Assembly (NCBI GenBank): GCA_945643635.1
Contig: CALZFC010000081.1
Span: 475,001 to 539,000, forward strand
Direction: 5' to 3'
From: Allodiplogaster sudhausi
Lineage: Eukaryota > Nematoda > Chromadorea > Rhabditida > Diplogasteridae
Length of the DNA stretch: 64,000 nt
Both the position numbers and the translations under genes were made by a program. The notes under the pieces were generated by a model that did no database searches, was not told the DNA's origin, and worked only from the letters and a program-made list of their open reading frames with translations. This document shows, piece by piece, positions 41,760 through 53,949 of this stretch (positions are counted from its first letter, which is position 1; each line of letters opens with the position of its first letter).

Positions 41760-42260
41760 CTCATATCCTTTTACTCTCCCCCTCCTTCTCCTCCTTCTTC
41801 TCAGCACTCTCCCAAACACTCTAACTCTCCTCCTCCTTCTCTGCCCTCTCTCATCTCCTCTCCCGTTCCTCCTACACTTTTCTCAGCTTTCTCTTTTGTC
41901 TTCATTCTCTCCCTCTCTCTCCATCTTTTCCTCCTTCTTTCTCTGCACTCTCATATCCTCTCCCTCTCCTCCCCCTTCTCTGCACTCTCTCATATCCTCT
42001 CCCTCTCCTCCTCCTTCTCTGCACTCTCTCATATCCTCTCCCTCTCCTGATCCTCCTTCTCCGCACTCTCTCATATCCTCTCCCTCTCCCTCTCCTCCTC
42101 CTCCTCCTCGTCTGCTCTCTCTCATCTCCTCTTACTCTCCCTCTCTCGTTCCTCCTACACTTTTCTCAGCTTTCTCTCTTGTCTTCATTCTTTCCCTCTC
42201 TCTCCATCTTTTCCTCCTTCTTTCTCTGCACTCTCTCATATCCCCTTTCTCCTTCTCTCC
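41760..42260. repeat. Pyrimidine-rich array, units of ~36-42 bp
   Basis: Repeats of TTCTCTGCACTCTCTCATAT and CCTCTCCCTCTCCTCC. The core is the reverse complement of the GATAT...GAGTGCAGAGAA core in the 41196-41475 array. Confidence 0.8.
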
Positions 42261-42775
42261 CTCTCCTCCTCCTTTGTCGCCTGCAGTGACTGGCAGAAGC
42301 TGCTTCATTCTTTGCTGGATGGCGTTCAAATTGAATCTTAGGTCTCCATCGCCTCCTCTGCAATCGCTTTCTTCATCCTTGCTCGCTCTCGGTCTTGTTC
42401 CATCTCTTTATAAACTCTCTTCTCCCTCTCTCTTTCACTCTCTTTCAGTCTCTCTCTCTCTCTCACCTTCATCTCTCTCTATACTCTCTTCCCCTTACTC
42501 TTTCACTCCCTTTCTGTCTCTCTCCTCTCTCTCCTCTTTCTTTCTCTCATCGTTCTTTGTCCCAAAATTCTCTCTCGTTCCATTCGACAGCACTCACCGT
42601 GGGAAAACGGTTATCTTCTCTGTGCGTTCCACTCCACTAAAGGAATGAATTCCTAATCACCTGAGTTTTCCCTTGTCTCTCCTTCTCTCGCTTCCACGAC
42701 GCATACAATTTGCAAGTAGCAGTTATGGATGAGATCTTTCACATCTCTCACAGCCCTCCTCCTCCTCTCTCTCTA

Positions 42776-42818
<43 letters not shown>

Positions 42819-43115
42819 CTCTCCCTTCCCTTCTAGATTCCCACGGTGCCTTTCTCGCTGTCGTCGGTCATGGTGCATTTAGCGTGGTGAGTTGGTTCAA
42901 ACAACAAATGTGTCTTGGTATTCTCCCAGCCGGTGTCCAGCCCCGCCCCCCCCCCCCTGGCCCTCCTCGCGGCCCTCGCATCCGACACCTCTCGCGTTGT
43001 GTCGCCGCCCCTCTACAAGGGACTCATTGCCTTCGTTGGCAGGGATGGAAAGGATTCTTGCCCCGGGCAGCCCCTGAGACTGTCCTCTCTTCCCTCCCTC
43101 ACTCTGCTTCCCTCA

Positions 43116-43393
43116 ATGCTCCTCGGTTGGCTGGTTGCTCTCTTCTCTCTCTCGGCTCTTCCTTTCGTCTGGTCAGAGAAGTCGATAGTTGTCCTCTTGG
43201 ATTTCTCATATGATCTGATTGCAGTCGAGGAGACGCCGCCTTCGACACTGACATCATCCATAAACTACTCAATCAGTCTGGATACGACTGGAGAGTTCGC
43301 CCGCCTGGACTCAATCTCACTATTAATGGCAAGCAGGAGGAGAAAAGAGAGAGAGAAAGAGAGAGAGAAGGGAAGAGAGAGGAAGAGAGTGAA

Positions 43394-43441
<48 letters not shown>

Positions 43442-43463
43442 GAAGAGAGAGGAAAAGAGTGAA

Positions 43464-43497
<34 letters not shown>

Positions 43498-43788
43498 AAA
43501 GAGAGAAATGAAATCGGAGACCAAAGAGAGATCATGATTGTCATCTACTGAAGAAAAGGCATCATTCATACAGCAAAGTGTACAGTTGATATGTACATAT
43601 ATCCATGAAGAATGTAGTTATTGAGGTAGCCACGGGCCAGTAGTCGTTGAAGTAGACATGCTGATTAGAAGGTTCGCTATTGGTTCTGATCTGTGCTTGT
43701 CGTGATGTTTCCATCCTTGATGGGCAGAGAAGAATGATAATGAGTTCTTCCTCATCCACTTTTCCTTTCTCCCTTTCTCTATCTTTCT

Positions 43789-43833
<45 letters not shown>

Positions 43834-44079
43834 GCAGCATCTCGAAGATAGACGACGTGAATATGGAGTACAGTGTGCAGCTGACCTTCCGTGAGAGTTG
43901 GGTGGATGGCCGCCTTGCCTACTACCCAGGAATGCCCTCTCTCCATTCTCAGCCCGTTCCCAACTTTGTCATCGTCCCAGCCGGCGAGCAGATTTGGATG
44001 CCTGACTCCTTCTTCCAGGCTAGTACTTCTCCCACTCTCTACTTTATCTCTCACTTTCTACTCTCTCACTTTCTCTCTC

Positions 44080-44110
<31 letters not shown>

Positions 44111-45087
44111 CTCTCTTCATCTACTGCTATATCTTTTTCCATTTCTTTCTCTCGCTATATACATTCCTTTCCTTTACATTTATTCTTTCTCCATTCTCTC
44201 ATCTGAAACTTCGTGCCTTTCCTCCAGAACAATTTCCATCCATCGCGTTTCTCTCCGTTTCCGTAGTCTAGTCTTTTTCTTAGATGAACGAGTGGGAGAG
44301 TGAGGTTGCGGTTGTTACAAGAATTAGAGTAGGAGTTAATAGTATCGGCAGAGTTTGAAGAAAGAGGGAGAGAAAGAGAGGATGGAAAGAGAGAGAGAGA
44401 GCAAGAGAGAAGGTAAGAGAGAGAGAGATCTAGAAAGAGAGAGAACGAGAACGAGAGAGCGAGAAAGAGAGAGAAAGGAAGAGAGATGTGGTTGTAGAAC
44501 GAGAAGAATGCGCAGAAACACATGATCGACAAGCCGAACATCCTGATTCGCGTGCACAAGGATGGCACTATTCTCTACTCCGTCCGCATCTCTCTCGTCC
44601 TCTCTTGTCCAATGCATTTGCACGTCAGTTCACACTCTCAGTCGTCTCAGAAAGCTTTGTACTTTTTCAGAGATTTACATTTTCTTTTATATATTTTGTA
44701 CATACATACATACAATTTATGATGATTGTATTATTTTATTGTTCTATTTGAACATGGATGAAAGGAAAAATGTAATATTAAAAGCAAAAACTGCATAGGA
44801 CTACCCAATGGACGTGCAGGAGTGCCTGATTGACTTGGCCAGCTACGCGTACACGGATTCAGACATCGGTTAGCCTTCTCGAGTAACATTCATATCCATC
44901 CTAGCTCTATTCTGGGCTCGAATCTACTCAAGAACTGAAAGCGAGGCTTTCTTCATTTTGTATTCTTCATGAGAGGAATGAGTTGGTGGTTGTTGTTGAA
45001 GAAGGAAGACATTCCGAATCATGCTAGAGAAAGGATTGGAACAAGTAAGAAGTAGGAAGCAAGAGAAAATGAGAGTACGAGAAAGAC

Positions 45088-45126
<39 letters not shown>

Positions 45127-46569
45127 ATATAGACCAGAGGAAGAAGCAGCAGTTGAGAACTAAAAGGGCGCGGGATTAGCACGGAGGGATGGGCTCAGGC
45201 CCTGCAACGACTAGAGTTCCATCTTATTTCTGGTCTCTGTTCTTCGCTAATTTCTGCTCATTTTTGACTTCTTTCCACTGGTGTAATTTTATTAGGACTA
45301 TACAATTACACACGATAAACTAGGAAGTTACCGTCTTTTAAGCTTGCAGAATATCGATGGAAAGCGAAAGATCCGCTTCAGCTGAAGGATGGATTGGAGT
45401 CCTCCCTTCCTTCATTCCAATTGAATGGATACGAGACTACCTACTGCACCTCGACCACGAATACTGGAACCTACTCTTGTCTCCGCACTAAACTCTCGCT
45501 CAAACGACAATTCAGGTTTCAATGATTCCAGACTTGCGAGTTGAATGTGACTTGTCCTTCCCAGTTACTATCTGCTGCAACTGTACATCCCCTCGACCAT
45601 GCTCGTCATCGTGTCCTGGGTGTCTTTCTGGCTGGATCGGTCGGCAGTGCCGGCAAGGGTGACTCTCGGAGTCACGACTCTCCTGACAATGACCACCCAG
45701 GTTTGATCTCATTTCTCTTTCGTTTAATTTATTCCTAATCAGAACAATCCGGGCATTAGGAAACAGTCACCATCTTAGGCATCAGGTATCAATGCAAAGC
45801 TTCCTCCTGTGTCGTATACTAAAGCAATCGACATCTGGATAGGCGGTCAGTTGCATATTCAAATCTATAATATGAGTGAGCATCAGTCAACATTCTAATT
45901 ATTATAAACCATTTCGCTTTCGTTGTGAAGTGATGTTGTGATTAAGCCTGCCTAATGTTCATCTTCGGAGCTCTCCTGGAATTCGCATTTGTGACGTACA
46001 TCTCATCCAGAGCATTCTATCGTTGTCAGTTAAGCTTCTCTGTTCCTCCCAAGTGGCAACGACGATTTCCAGGCAGTCGTACAGAAAACCGCTCAACTTC
46101 TCTAGTTATCCAGCCGCACTATCTTATCATTCCAAATAACAATGTGAGTTAGCCTAAGGCATGAGGTTTGAACTGTTCTAGATGAGAGAAGGATTGCAGG
46201 TGGAGGGGCGCGTGTCGGTGGGGGCGGATTGTGGGATGACGGAGGTGTGGGTGAGGCAGGAGGAGCTGACTGACGCGGGCCAGCTGCATCTTCTGACCAA
46301 TCCCATCGGATCCTATTCCAATCGCCTGAGGCACTCGGCTGCCTTCCAATGGATCAAGACCAAGCTCTGCGTCACGGACAAGGCGAAGCGTGCTGATCTT
46401 CTCTCGAGTAATCCATTCTGCTTCTTTATCATATCTTGATAAGTACCTTGGCTGAACTCCTGAGCCAAGGATTCCTTTTCCAGGAGTTTTATTCCCATGT
46501 TGCTTCCTGTTATTCAACCTCGCCTACTGGTCTCGTTACTCCGGGGAACGGACAAAGTGGAAGGTATAA
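43116..46569 (+). CDS. Glutamate-gated chloride channel subunit (GluCl, Cys-loop family)
   Basis: Twelve exons all close in phase: 43116-43180, 43225-43328, 43626-43671, 43838-44018, 44498-44623, 44799-44868, 45350-45515, 45565-45700, 45779-45845, 45947-46143, 46182-46407 and 46484-46569; 489 aa. Postsynaptic inhibitory chloride channel and macrocyclic-lactone target. Signal peptide [20 protein letters not shown]; family start [36 protein letters not shown]; Cys-loop [15 protein letters not shown]; the second disulphide [12 protein letters not shown] typical of GluCl/GlyR; M1 [19 protein letters not shown]2 with [18 protein letters not shown] (the PAR motif gives anion selectivity); M3 [19 protein letters not shown]; a ~115-residue M3-M4 loop; M4 [18 protein letters not shown]. 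Two introns use GC donors (43329 and 44019). The exact subunit type (AVR-14, GLC or other) is not assigned. Confidence 0.95.
43340..43510. repeat. (GA)n-rich intron block
   Basis: Purine microsatellite within GluCl intron 2. Confidence 0.8.
43785..43831. repeat. (CT)n microsatellite at a 3' splice site
   Basis: Runs directly into TTCTCTGCAG, the acceptor of GluCl exon 4 at 43838, so it is the polypyrimidine tract of that intron. Confidence 0.9.
44370..44490. repeat. (GA)n-rich intron block
   Basis: Purine-rich end of the GluCl intron before exon 5 (44498); the acceptor there (GTTGTAG) has no pyrimidine tract, unlike the neighbouring intron. Confidence 0.75.
45088..45124. repeat. (GA)n microsatellite
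   Basis: In the 481-bp GluCl intron between exons 6 and 7. Confidence 0.8.
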
Positions 46570-47681
46570 GCAACTGCAGACATGCAATTACAGATCTAAC
46601 TGTCTTCTCAACTCGACTTCCTACGTCCCCCTATGATGTATTTACATACTCTGCAAAGGGAACCTAAGACTTATAGGTGCAAATTCAAGAGGATTATTGA
46701 ATAGAATAAAAAGTTGCATAGTATGTTAGTGAAATGTTGTCCATTTCATTTGCTTGGAGGTATTGCTAGAAGGTGAGTTTGTCTCCTCCTCGTCATTCCT
46801 CTTCGTTACATATCCACCCATTCCATTTCGCTTCCACTGTTTAAGCAGCTGCATCCGGGTCGCTTTTAAGCTGTCATCTTTCCCAGTTCCAATCAAAGCG
46901 AATCTTCTCTTTCCTGCCACACGAGTAATCATCTCTTGCCTGTTGTATCTTCTCAAATATCAATTTCTTTCACGTTTCCAAATATTCCGATTTATTTTCG
47001 AGTACTAATTGCATTTAGAAATGTATGACAATGAATATAATATCCTGGTTGAGCTACCTCAAGCTGCGCGAGCTCATACAAATATGTTGCAATCGCATGT
47101 CAGATATAAAAACTTCTAATGTTCGATGCATATGAAATATGAGTTTTGTACTAATCTATTCGTAAAACAGCGTAAATAAAGAGAAAAAAATTCTCTCAAT
47201 ACTCTAGAATCATATGTAGCTTTTGAGAATACGAGAAGGAATAAGATACAAAGGTATGTCGGAAAGGAGGCGAGGCAGTAGGACATGTAGAGACAGAGAG
47301 AGAGAGAGAGAGAAAAGATGTTAAAAAGAAATATAAAAGACGCGTGATAGGCTTCAACTATCGTCATATCCAGAAAGATTAGGCATATTAACATATATAT
47401 CTATATATATTAACATAAAAAGGTATGTGCTTTAAATTCATAGCAGAATCTAGAAGTGTACTGTATCATTTCAAGTGTGAGACGTCTTGGCAGGAAAACC
47501 CTGTCAATTAAACAGTTACAGTACACCCTAGCTTTACGAAACCCCTGTCTTTTCCTAAGCCTCCGCGACCATCTTCGTTGCCCAGCCTGATTAATGGAAT
47601 TGGTTCAGCACTTATACATCTAACAAAAGTTGTTAAATAACTCATCCTAACAAAATTAAGGTCGTCAAGTTGCTAAGGACA
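46570..47681. other. Intergenic, AT-rich
   Basis: Between GluCl and S-adenosylmethionine synthetase, same strand. Contains a short (GA)n near 47294-47313 and an ATATAT run near 47392-47410. No gene recognised; it should hold the GluCl poly(A) region and the synthetase promoter. Confidence 0.5.
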
Positions 47682-49433
47682 ATGAGTGGAATGGGAGACG
47701 GCGGTCATCTTTTCCATCCCGGTTTGTTCCATGCATTTATTTAAACAGGTTGGTTGACTAGAATGAATGTGGTGTTGAAGGAGATGGGAACGCGCAGCGA
47801 TTCTTGTTCACGTCTGAGTCGGTCTCGGAAGGCCATCCCGACAAGATGTGTGACATCATCTCCGACACTGTTCTCGACGCTCACCTCGCTCAGGATCCCA
47901 ACGCCAAAGTCGCTTGCGGTCCGATTATCTTCACCAATTCCTTTCTATTCTTAATTTTGATTGATTCTGATGATTCTTGGCATGGCTTGGGCCAGTTGGG
48001 GCACTTTTCACTACTATCGCCCGTGGTTGGCGTCTTGCAGAAACCGTGACGAAGACGGGAATGGTGCTGCTTTGTGGAGAAATCACGAGCAAGGCCGTCG
48101 TCGATTATCAGAGTCTCGTGCGCGAGGCTGTCAAGAAAATTGGATTTGACGACTCCAGCAAAGGTTTTCTATGCGTCTATCTCTTACAATTTAAATGTGG
48201 TCTTATCTAGTTTGAAGTGGAGAAGGATGTGTGATTGTATATGTTTAGGCTTCGACTACAAGACTTGCAACGTATTGGTTGCTTTGGAGCAACAGGCACC
48301 TGAAATAGCGAATGGAGTCCACGTTGGGAAAGGCGACGAGAATGTCGGAGCAGGAGATCAGGTATTGGCTGAAAGAGGAAGCTAGTTGTATGAGAGTGAT
48401 TATTTGAAGGGCCTGATGTTCGGGTACGCGACAGACGAGACGGAGCAGGCGATGCCGCAGTCCCTGGTTCTGGCCCATAAACTCATGGCCCGTCTTCATC
48501 AGCTTCGCCGTTCCGGAGTCCTTGAATGGGCCCTGCCCGACTCCAAGTCCCAAGTCACCGTAGAATACGCCTTCCACGGCGGAGCTTGTGTTCCCATGCG
48601 AGTGCACACTGTTGTTATCTCTGCCCAGCACAAACCCTCCGTAACTCTCGAGAAACTCCGCGAGGATATCATGGAGCATGTCATCAAGTCTGTCATTCCT
48701 GCTAACCTCATCGATGACAAAACCATCTACTATCTCAACCCGTGTGGAAGTTTCACAGGTTCCTCTTGAATACAAATAATTTGGCAAAAAATGTATCCAG
48801 CTTACAAAGGCAAGGATTTGAATTTAGTTGGTGGCCCGCAGTCGGATGCCGGCCTGACGGGGCGGAAGATCATCGTGGACACGTACGGAGGATGGGGGGC
48901 ACATGGAGGAGGCGCGTTCTCTGGCAAGGACCCCACGAAGGTCGACCGATCAGCAGCGTACGGAGCTCGCTGGGTGGCCAAGTCACTCGTGGCGGCTGGA
49001 GTCTGCCGCAGATGCCTTGTCCAGGTCTCGCTTCACACCATGGGATTCATGCTCACGCAATCTTCTGTCTTTGCAGGTTTCGTACGCGATTGCAGTGGCG
49101 CATCCTCTCTCAATAACGGTCATCTCATACAACACGAGTCCGCTGAGCGAGGCCGAGCTTCTCCGAATTGTTAACGACAACTTTGATCTGCGTCCTGGAG
49201 TTCTTATAAAGGATCTTGGACTGAATCGGTCAGTTGCAACTGCTTCTTACTTTGAATGGTACATAGTTATGGTATTCAGTCCGATCTACAAGGAGACTGC
49301 CCGGAATGGCCATTTCGGCCACGAGTCCTTCCCTTGGGAGCAGCCAAAGCAACTCATCATCCCTCCCGAACTTGCCCAGAAACTCCAGGAAAAGGCCCAC
49401 CTTCCCAATGGATTCGGAGGCAAAGAGGCTTAA
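47682..49433 (+). CDS. sams: S-adenosylmethionine synthetase
   Basis: Makes the methyl donor SAM from methionine and ATP in the cytosol. Eight exons close in phase: 47682-47721, 47781-47918, 48041-48163, 48249-48361, 48410-48758, 48828-49024, 49077-49228 and 49280-49433; 421 aa against ~395 for relatives, the excess at both termini. Motifs: [20 protein letters not shown] (the His and Lys contact ATP and methionine), [29 protein letters not shown], the signature [43 protein letters not shown] then [20 protein letters not shown], and [14 protein letters not shown]. The first intron is placed by phase; its acceptor (GTTGAAG) is atypical, so the first 13 residues are less certain. Converges on MRPS12. 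Confidence 0.95.
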
Positions 49434-49595
49434 GCCCTTATCCTTAGGGGCGCCCCAAGTATACAGCCAAATGTGTTTCATGTTGTTATTTCGACTCATT
49501 CCTTGTTATCCCTGTTGTTGTTTCCTTTTAGACATGGTCAGCTGGTAGTCCCCAAGCATATGCAATGTTTTATCTCAAGCTTTACTATCATACGC

Positions 49596-49601
49596 TTTAT
49601 T
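49596..49601 (-). terminator. Poly(A) signal of MRPS12 (minus strand)
   Basis: TTTATT on the plus strand, 45 nt past the MRPS12 stop. Confidence 0.6.
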
Positions 49602-49618
49602 TCCAAAACGAAGACGCT

Positions 49619-49624
49619 AATAAA
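49619..49624 (+). terminator. Poly(A) signal of S-adenosylmethionine synthetase
   Basis: AATAAA 186 nt after the stop, lying inside the 3' UTR of the convergent MRPS12 gene. Confidence 0.55.
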
Positions 49625-49645
49625 CCATCTGATGTTGTGAGAGGA

Positions 49646-50621
49646 TTACTTAGCAGCCTTGGTGGGAGCACAGTCCAGCTTCCCACGAACAACCTTGGCC
49701 TTTACAGAGATGAGATCCCGTCTGCGCCCTCCAGTCACGTAAACCTTAACGAATAACGAGAGTATTGCAAGGACTTGGATGTTTCCTGACCTGGCTGTGC
49801 TCTTGTAGATTATGACCAACTCCCGGAATGTAAGCGCAGACTTGGGCGCCAGTGCTGAGCCGGACGATGGCGCACTTCCGGTTGCCAGAGTTGGGTTTTT
49901 TGGGTGGCGGATCACGGCTGGAATATTACCAAGCGATATAACGCTCAAATGCGGAACAAGTACGGTCTTGCTTGAACATATTGTAAAACTACGGGTTCTT
50001 TTCGTGCACAAACCGATATACAAACAAAGGATTTGATATAGAGCAATGAAGATGGACTGGGGTGAAGTTCTTAAAAATAATTGTTAAAAAAAAACTATGT
50101 TCTACAGTAATAAAATTATAAAACAGAGAAAAGACAAATCTACAAAAAAAATCCAAATACCACCACTTGTTGCGGAGATTAAATAAAATGGTGGGTGCTA
50201 TCCTAGTTGGGGGGGGGGCACGATTTTTTCCAAGTTTACCAATAAAATAAGCAAATGTTTTTCAAGATGGGGGTACAAGTAATTAAACAAATTCCAGTTC
50301 GAGGACTAACTTTTGAGCACGATTCCTTTGTAGTAGTTAAATCCAGAGATAGGGCTCTTGTCCTTGCTCCTGGTCCGCCTCGCTGGTGGCCCGCCTCGGT
50401 AGTGGATGGACTGATATAAGTGAGATCGAGGGTGAAGAAATCTTACATTTTAAAACAGCTTGTATAGCTTGTACACGATCATACAAAGAAAGCGGTATCA
50501 CCTGAAGGATGTTATTTTGCAGACAACACACAGAATTGTGAATGAGGGCATAAGAAGTCGACGGAAGAAAGGAGCTGGGAGACAGAAAAGTAGAACATCG
50601 TGAGAGCCACCCGCCTAACAT
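49646..50621 (-). CDS. mrps-12: Mitochondrial ribosomal protein S12 (uS12m)
   Basis: Decoding-centre protein of the mitochondrial small ribosomal subunit. Exons on the minus strand: one starting at 50621 ([20 protein letters not shown], an Arg/Ser/Leu transit-peptide-like N-terminus), one at about 50311-50417 ([28 protein letters not shown]), 49791-49917 ([38 protein letters not shown]) and 49646-49744 ([20 protein letters not shown], ends [12 protein letters not shown]). The [10 protein letters not shown] and [11 protein letters not shown] blocks are diagnostic. The junction after GIVLK does not close with a standard GT donor (a one-base phase mismatch), so that splice site is unresolved. 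Upstream-most Met taken as start. Confidence 0.9.
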
Positions 50622-51394
50622 TGCTCCTGTAATAAGTATTACTGCTGAAAAGTGACAATGAATTAGTTTTAGTATCGCGTCCTAATGATTAACATACATA
50701 AGAAATGTTCATACTGTATTTTAAACTTAGCACTAGTAGCAATACTCGATTACTTCACAAGCGTGAATGGAGTGCATCGAAATCGGAGCTAATAGAATAT
50801 AATCTAATTGTTAGGCGGTACAAATTCATCTACGGTTGCTATTAACGTAGCTCAATTGACAGCGCAGTCGACCTTTCTTATGAAAGATGAGTATCGGGTA
50901 AAGAAAGAGAAACAGACAGCAGGCTTGAATCCATTCATGAATATAGTGGGGAAGTAGATTCACGAAAGAGTGAAAGAAGAGACAAGAGAGACACAAAGAA
51001 AGATGATGGAAAAAGATTTAAGAGAAGAAAGAGAAAGATAGAGAGAGAGAAAGATAGGAGAGAGAGAGAAAGAGAGAGAGAGAGATAGAAAAGGGAGAGG
51101 AGAAAGAGAGAGAATTAAATTTGAATTTTAGGATAACAAGACGAGAGAGATGAAGAGCGTGTAGATGGGTTGAGAGGATAATAATGGTATACTGACAGGG
51201 TGTGCTAATACGGGAGATGAATGGGCTCTCTGGCAGCTCAGCTAACCGGATCACTCCTGGCAAAGCGGGATCGGGCATGATGATGTGAAGGATGAAGAGT
51301 GCAAAGAGAAAGAGAGAGAAAGAGAGAGAGGGGAGGGAGAGAGAGATGACTGAGGGTAGAGAGTATTCCGAGTGTGACAGTGCTGCCATTGCCA
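50622..51394. other. Divergent intergenic region
   Basis: Between MRPS12 (-) and the lipocalin-like gene (+). GA-rich from 51030 to 51110 and 51300 to 51350. No gene recognised. Confidence 0.45.
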
Positions 51395-52355
51395 ATGGCG
51401 TTCTCCCTCGTGGCTGCTTCCTTCTTTCTCTTCTTCTTCCGACTGCCTGTCCATGCTGATCCGGTAGAACAAATCTTTTCCAACTTCGTTCTCACTCTCC
51501 GATCACTCGGCGAGAAGGTTTTCGATACATTTATTGAACAAAATAATAGAATATAACAATTAGAATTCAAAGGGAGCGAGATTCTTTGAGTTTCTGTCTT
51601 CCGTGTCAATCCCAACAGTGGAGGATATCAACTCGAATCCCCGTCTTTCCTTCAGTGTGGATGACAAAACCGTCGCTGCCATCCAGTCTATCGGAGGAGT
51701 GAGCTCTGCCTATTTATATTCAAATTCAAGTTCAAATCAATTTGTATACCCAACACCCTTTTTCGCCAATTTCTATTTACTTGTGCAGCAGCTTGAAGAA
51801 AATAAGAGCAAAAGAAAGTTGCATAGCTGTTGAACACGTGTCCTGTATATCTGCCGATTCCTTCCCTGGAAGGAACTTGGCATCTTCTCTACATTAGTCG
51901 GCATCTCCTGGAGACTTCACTCGCCGATGTGGACGAGGCATGATTCTTTCCTTGAGAAGTGATTAATTGATGTTTTGTAGGTGATAACGAGACTATCAAC
52001 CGATCAGCCTCTCCGACCGAGGAAAACTCTTATTTCGCTCTTCCGGAGAACTCTTTCCATTCAATGTGCACAGATCACAGGTCACTTTGCGAAAACAAAG
52101 TTCCATTTCTATTTTCTGAATATTGCCCGTCTTCAAAACATTGTGCTCATTTTGTGCTTCCGGCTGCAGTTCTAATAGCAGCGGACTCTCGTTTTGAATG
52201 GGCGTATTCCATGCAAGAAGAGCCTCCTCCCTTGACGGACTCCACTCAGAACAAAGTCTCTTCTCGATCTATTATTGGCCGACTCTACACTCAAGTTGAT
52301 CGATCAATACGACTGCAGTTTACGCCTCAGATTGAACTTACTGGTGAGCGAGATT

Positions 52356-52400
<45 letters not shown>

Positions 52401-52704
52401 GGAGTGAGAGAGATATAGAGTGAGAGAGAGAGAGTGAGTGAGAGACAGATAGAGTGAGAGAGAGAGAGGTATGGAGTGAGAGAGAGAGAGAGAGAGAGTG
52501 AGAGAGTGCGTGACTGCAGTGGCAGTGTCATGGTCGTCATCGGAGTGCGTGGTGTTGTCGGTGGTGGAAGGCTTCCCTGCCTGCGAGAGCCACTTCGTGC
52601 TCTCCCGAGACCGCCGCTTCAATTCCTCTCTTATGCTGGAGACTCTGACTCTGCAAGGCCACAACCTCCCTTCCAATCCACTCCTTCCCATCTCATGCAA
52701 TGTA

Positions 52705-52765
<61 letters not shown>

Positions 52766-53014
52766 CTTCAGAATCTCTCACGAGCTGTTGTTGTTAAGAT
52801 GAACATTCGGCCAGTCCAGTCAAGAGGAGGGCGATCTCAGCAGCAGTTTCCTGCCTTCCGGGACTCTTCCATCCCCCGGCCCTGGTCCAATGATGCGGCG
52901 GGACTTCAGCGAGCTCAGCCACCTCCTCCCATTCTTCCCATTGTACTAGAGAACGCGGCTCACCAACCCGAGCAACGGTTATTAGGAGTTCCTCAAAGGC
53001 CGAATCTCGTATAG
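51395..53014 (+). CDS. Lipocalin-like secreted protein (tentative)
   Basis: Multi-exon plus-strand gene. MAFSLVAASFFLFFFRLPVH plus ADP is a signal peptide. The middle has PIPSLEGTWHLLYISRHLL, where GTW resembles the first conserved region of lipocalins (G-x-W). Later exons give SRFEWAYSMQEEPP, YTQVDRSIRLQFTPQIELT, then SSECVVLSVVEGFPACESHF followed by VLSRDRRFNSSLMLE, a layout like the lipocalin strand H, the LSR motif and the final helix. Cysteines in CPVY, EC, AC and PISC could form disulphides. The C-terminus is a Pro/Gln-rich tail ending GVPQRPNLV. Phase closes for most junctions; the donor near 51937 is unclear (GT within codon or GC). Lipids or retinoid-like cargo would be expected in extracellular matrix (inference). 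Confidence 0.55.
52355..52500. repeat. (GA)n-rich intron block
   Basis: Purine microsatellite with GATAGAGT and GAGTGAGT interruptions inside a lipocalin-like gene intron. Confidence 0.8.
52703..52765. repeat. (CT)n microsatellite at a 3' splice site
   Basis: Leads into CTTCCCTTCAG, the acceptor of the last exon of the lipocalin-like gene. Confidence 0.9.
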
Positions 53015-53389
53015 TTGCTCAATTTCTACTTACACTTGCATATTCATTCCTTTTCTTCTACCTCAGTCTCTACTATAATGTCCTTTCTTTCATCACTCTG
53101 CTCGCTCTCTCTCCTTGTCATGCCTGCACACCTTCTTTATTTTTCACCCTCTCTATTATTTTCTTTCTCTCTTTCTCTCCCTCTCTATCCCGTACCCTCT
53201 CTCCCTTATTTTCTTTCTGTCTTTATCTCTCTCAATGAAATGTTTCTATCATTAAATGTCACGATGGCGGGTTAAACCTGATCCCTTTATTGCTGATCTG
53301 TTTCTCTGAAACGCAATGTCCACCCGCTTTGTTACATGATTTTGTAAAATTGATTGTCTCCTTGCGATGACTTCATAAACTGAAAACAG

Positions 53390-53918
53390 TTAGTCAGGCT
53401 TCCTGAGCCGCATTGAATTGGAGTTGCCATTCTGATCTCGTGTAGGAGGGAGAAGAGTGTTGCGAGTACGAGAGGAGATGAGAGAAGATCCGTTGTGAGA
53501 GGAGGGAGAGGGCGAGGGAGAGAGAGACTGGCAGAGGGGCATCAGAGGCACGAGGAGAAAGCAAGCCGGCTGGGCTGTCTCCGCCGCCATCGAGCACGAC
53601 GGCCGTCGCTCTCTCTCCATGTTTGTGGGGTCAGCCAAGGTCCCTCTCCTGAACAAACGATCTTGCTCTTTCCGTCTCTCACTCCATATTTCATCTGTCT
53701 CTCTCTCTCTCTCTGTATCTCTCTCTCTCATTCTGTCTCTCTCTTTCTCTCGCATTCTCTCAGATGCCCTCCCTCTCTGTTCCTCTTCTTCTCTCTTATT
53801 CTCTATCTCTTTCTCTGTTTCTCGTTTTCTCTCGCATTCTTTCTCTGTCTCTCTCTCTGTTCCGCTTTTTCTCTCTCTCCATTTCTCTCTCTCGCTCCCT
53901 CTCTCGCTTCCTCTCTAC

Positions 53919-53949
<31 letters not shown>

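Larger units (their letters stand above)
38595..43115. other. Repeat-rich intergenic region
   Basis: No gene recognised. Contents: a 57-bp purine duplication near 39180-39285 (GAGAGTxAGGCGAAAGAGGA), a 33-bp duplication at 41026-41086, a purine 66-bp array at 41196-41470, a pyrimidine array at 41760-42260 in inverted orientation, CT-rich sequence to 42560, a (CT)n tract at 42765-42815 and a poly-C run near 42945. The last 300 bp should include the GluCl 5' region. Confidence 0.5.

Noticed and set aside
42945..42960. Poly-C/poly-G runs as quadruplex or functional elements
   Set aside because: Several homopolymer runs occur across non-coding DNA with no consistent position relative to genes; a single run is weak evidence.
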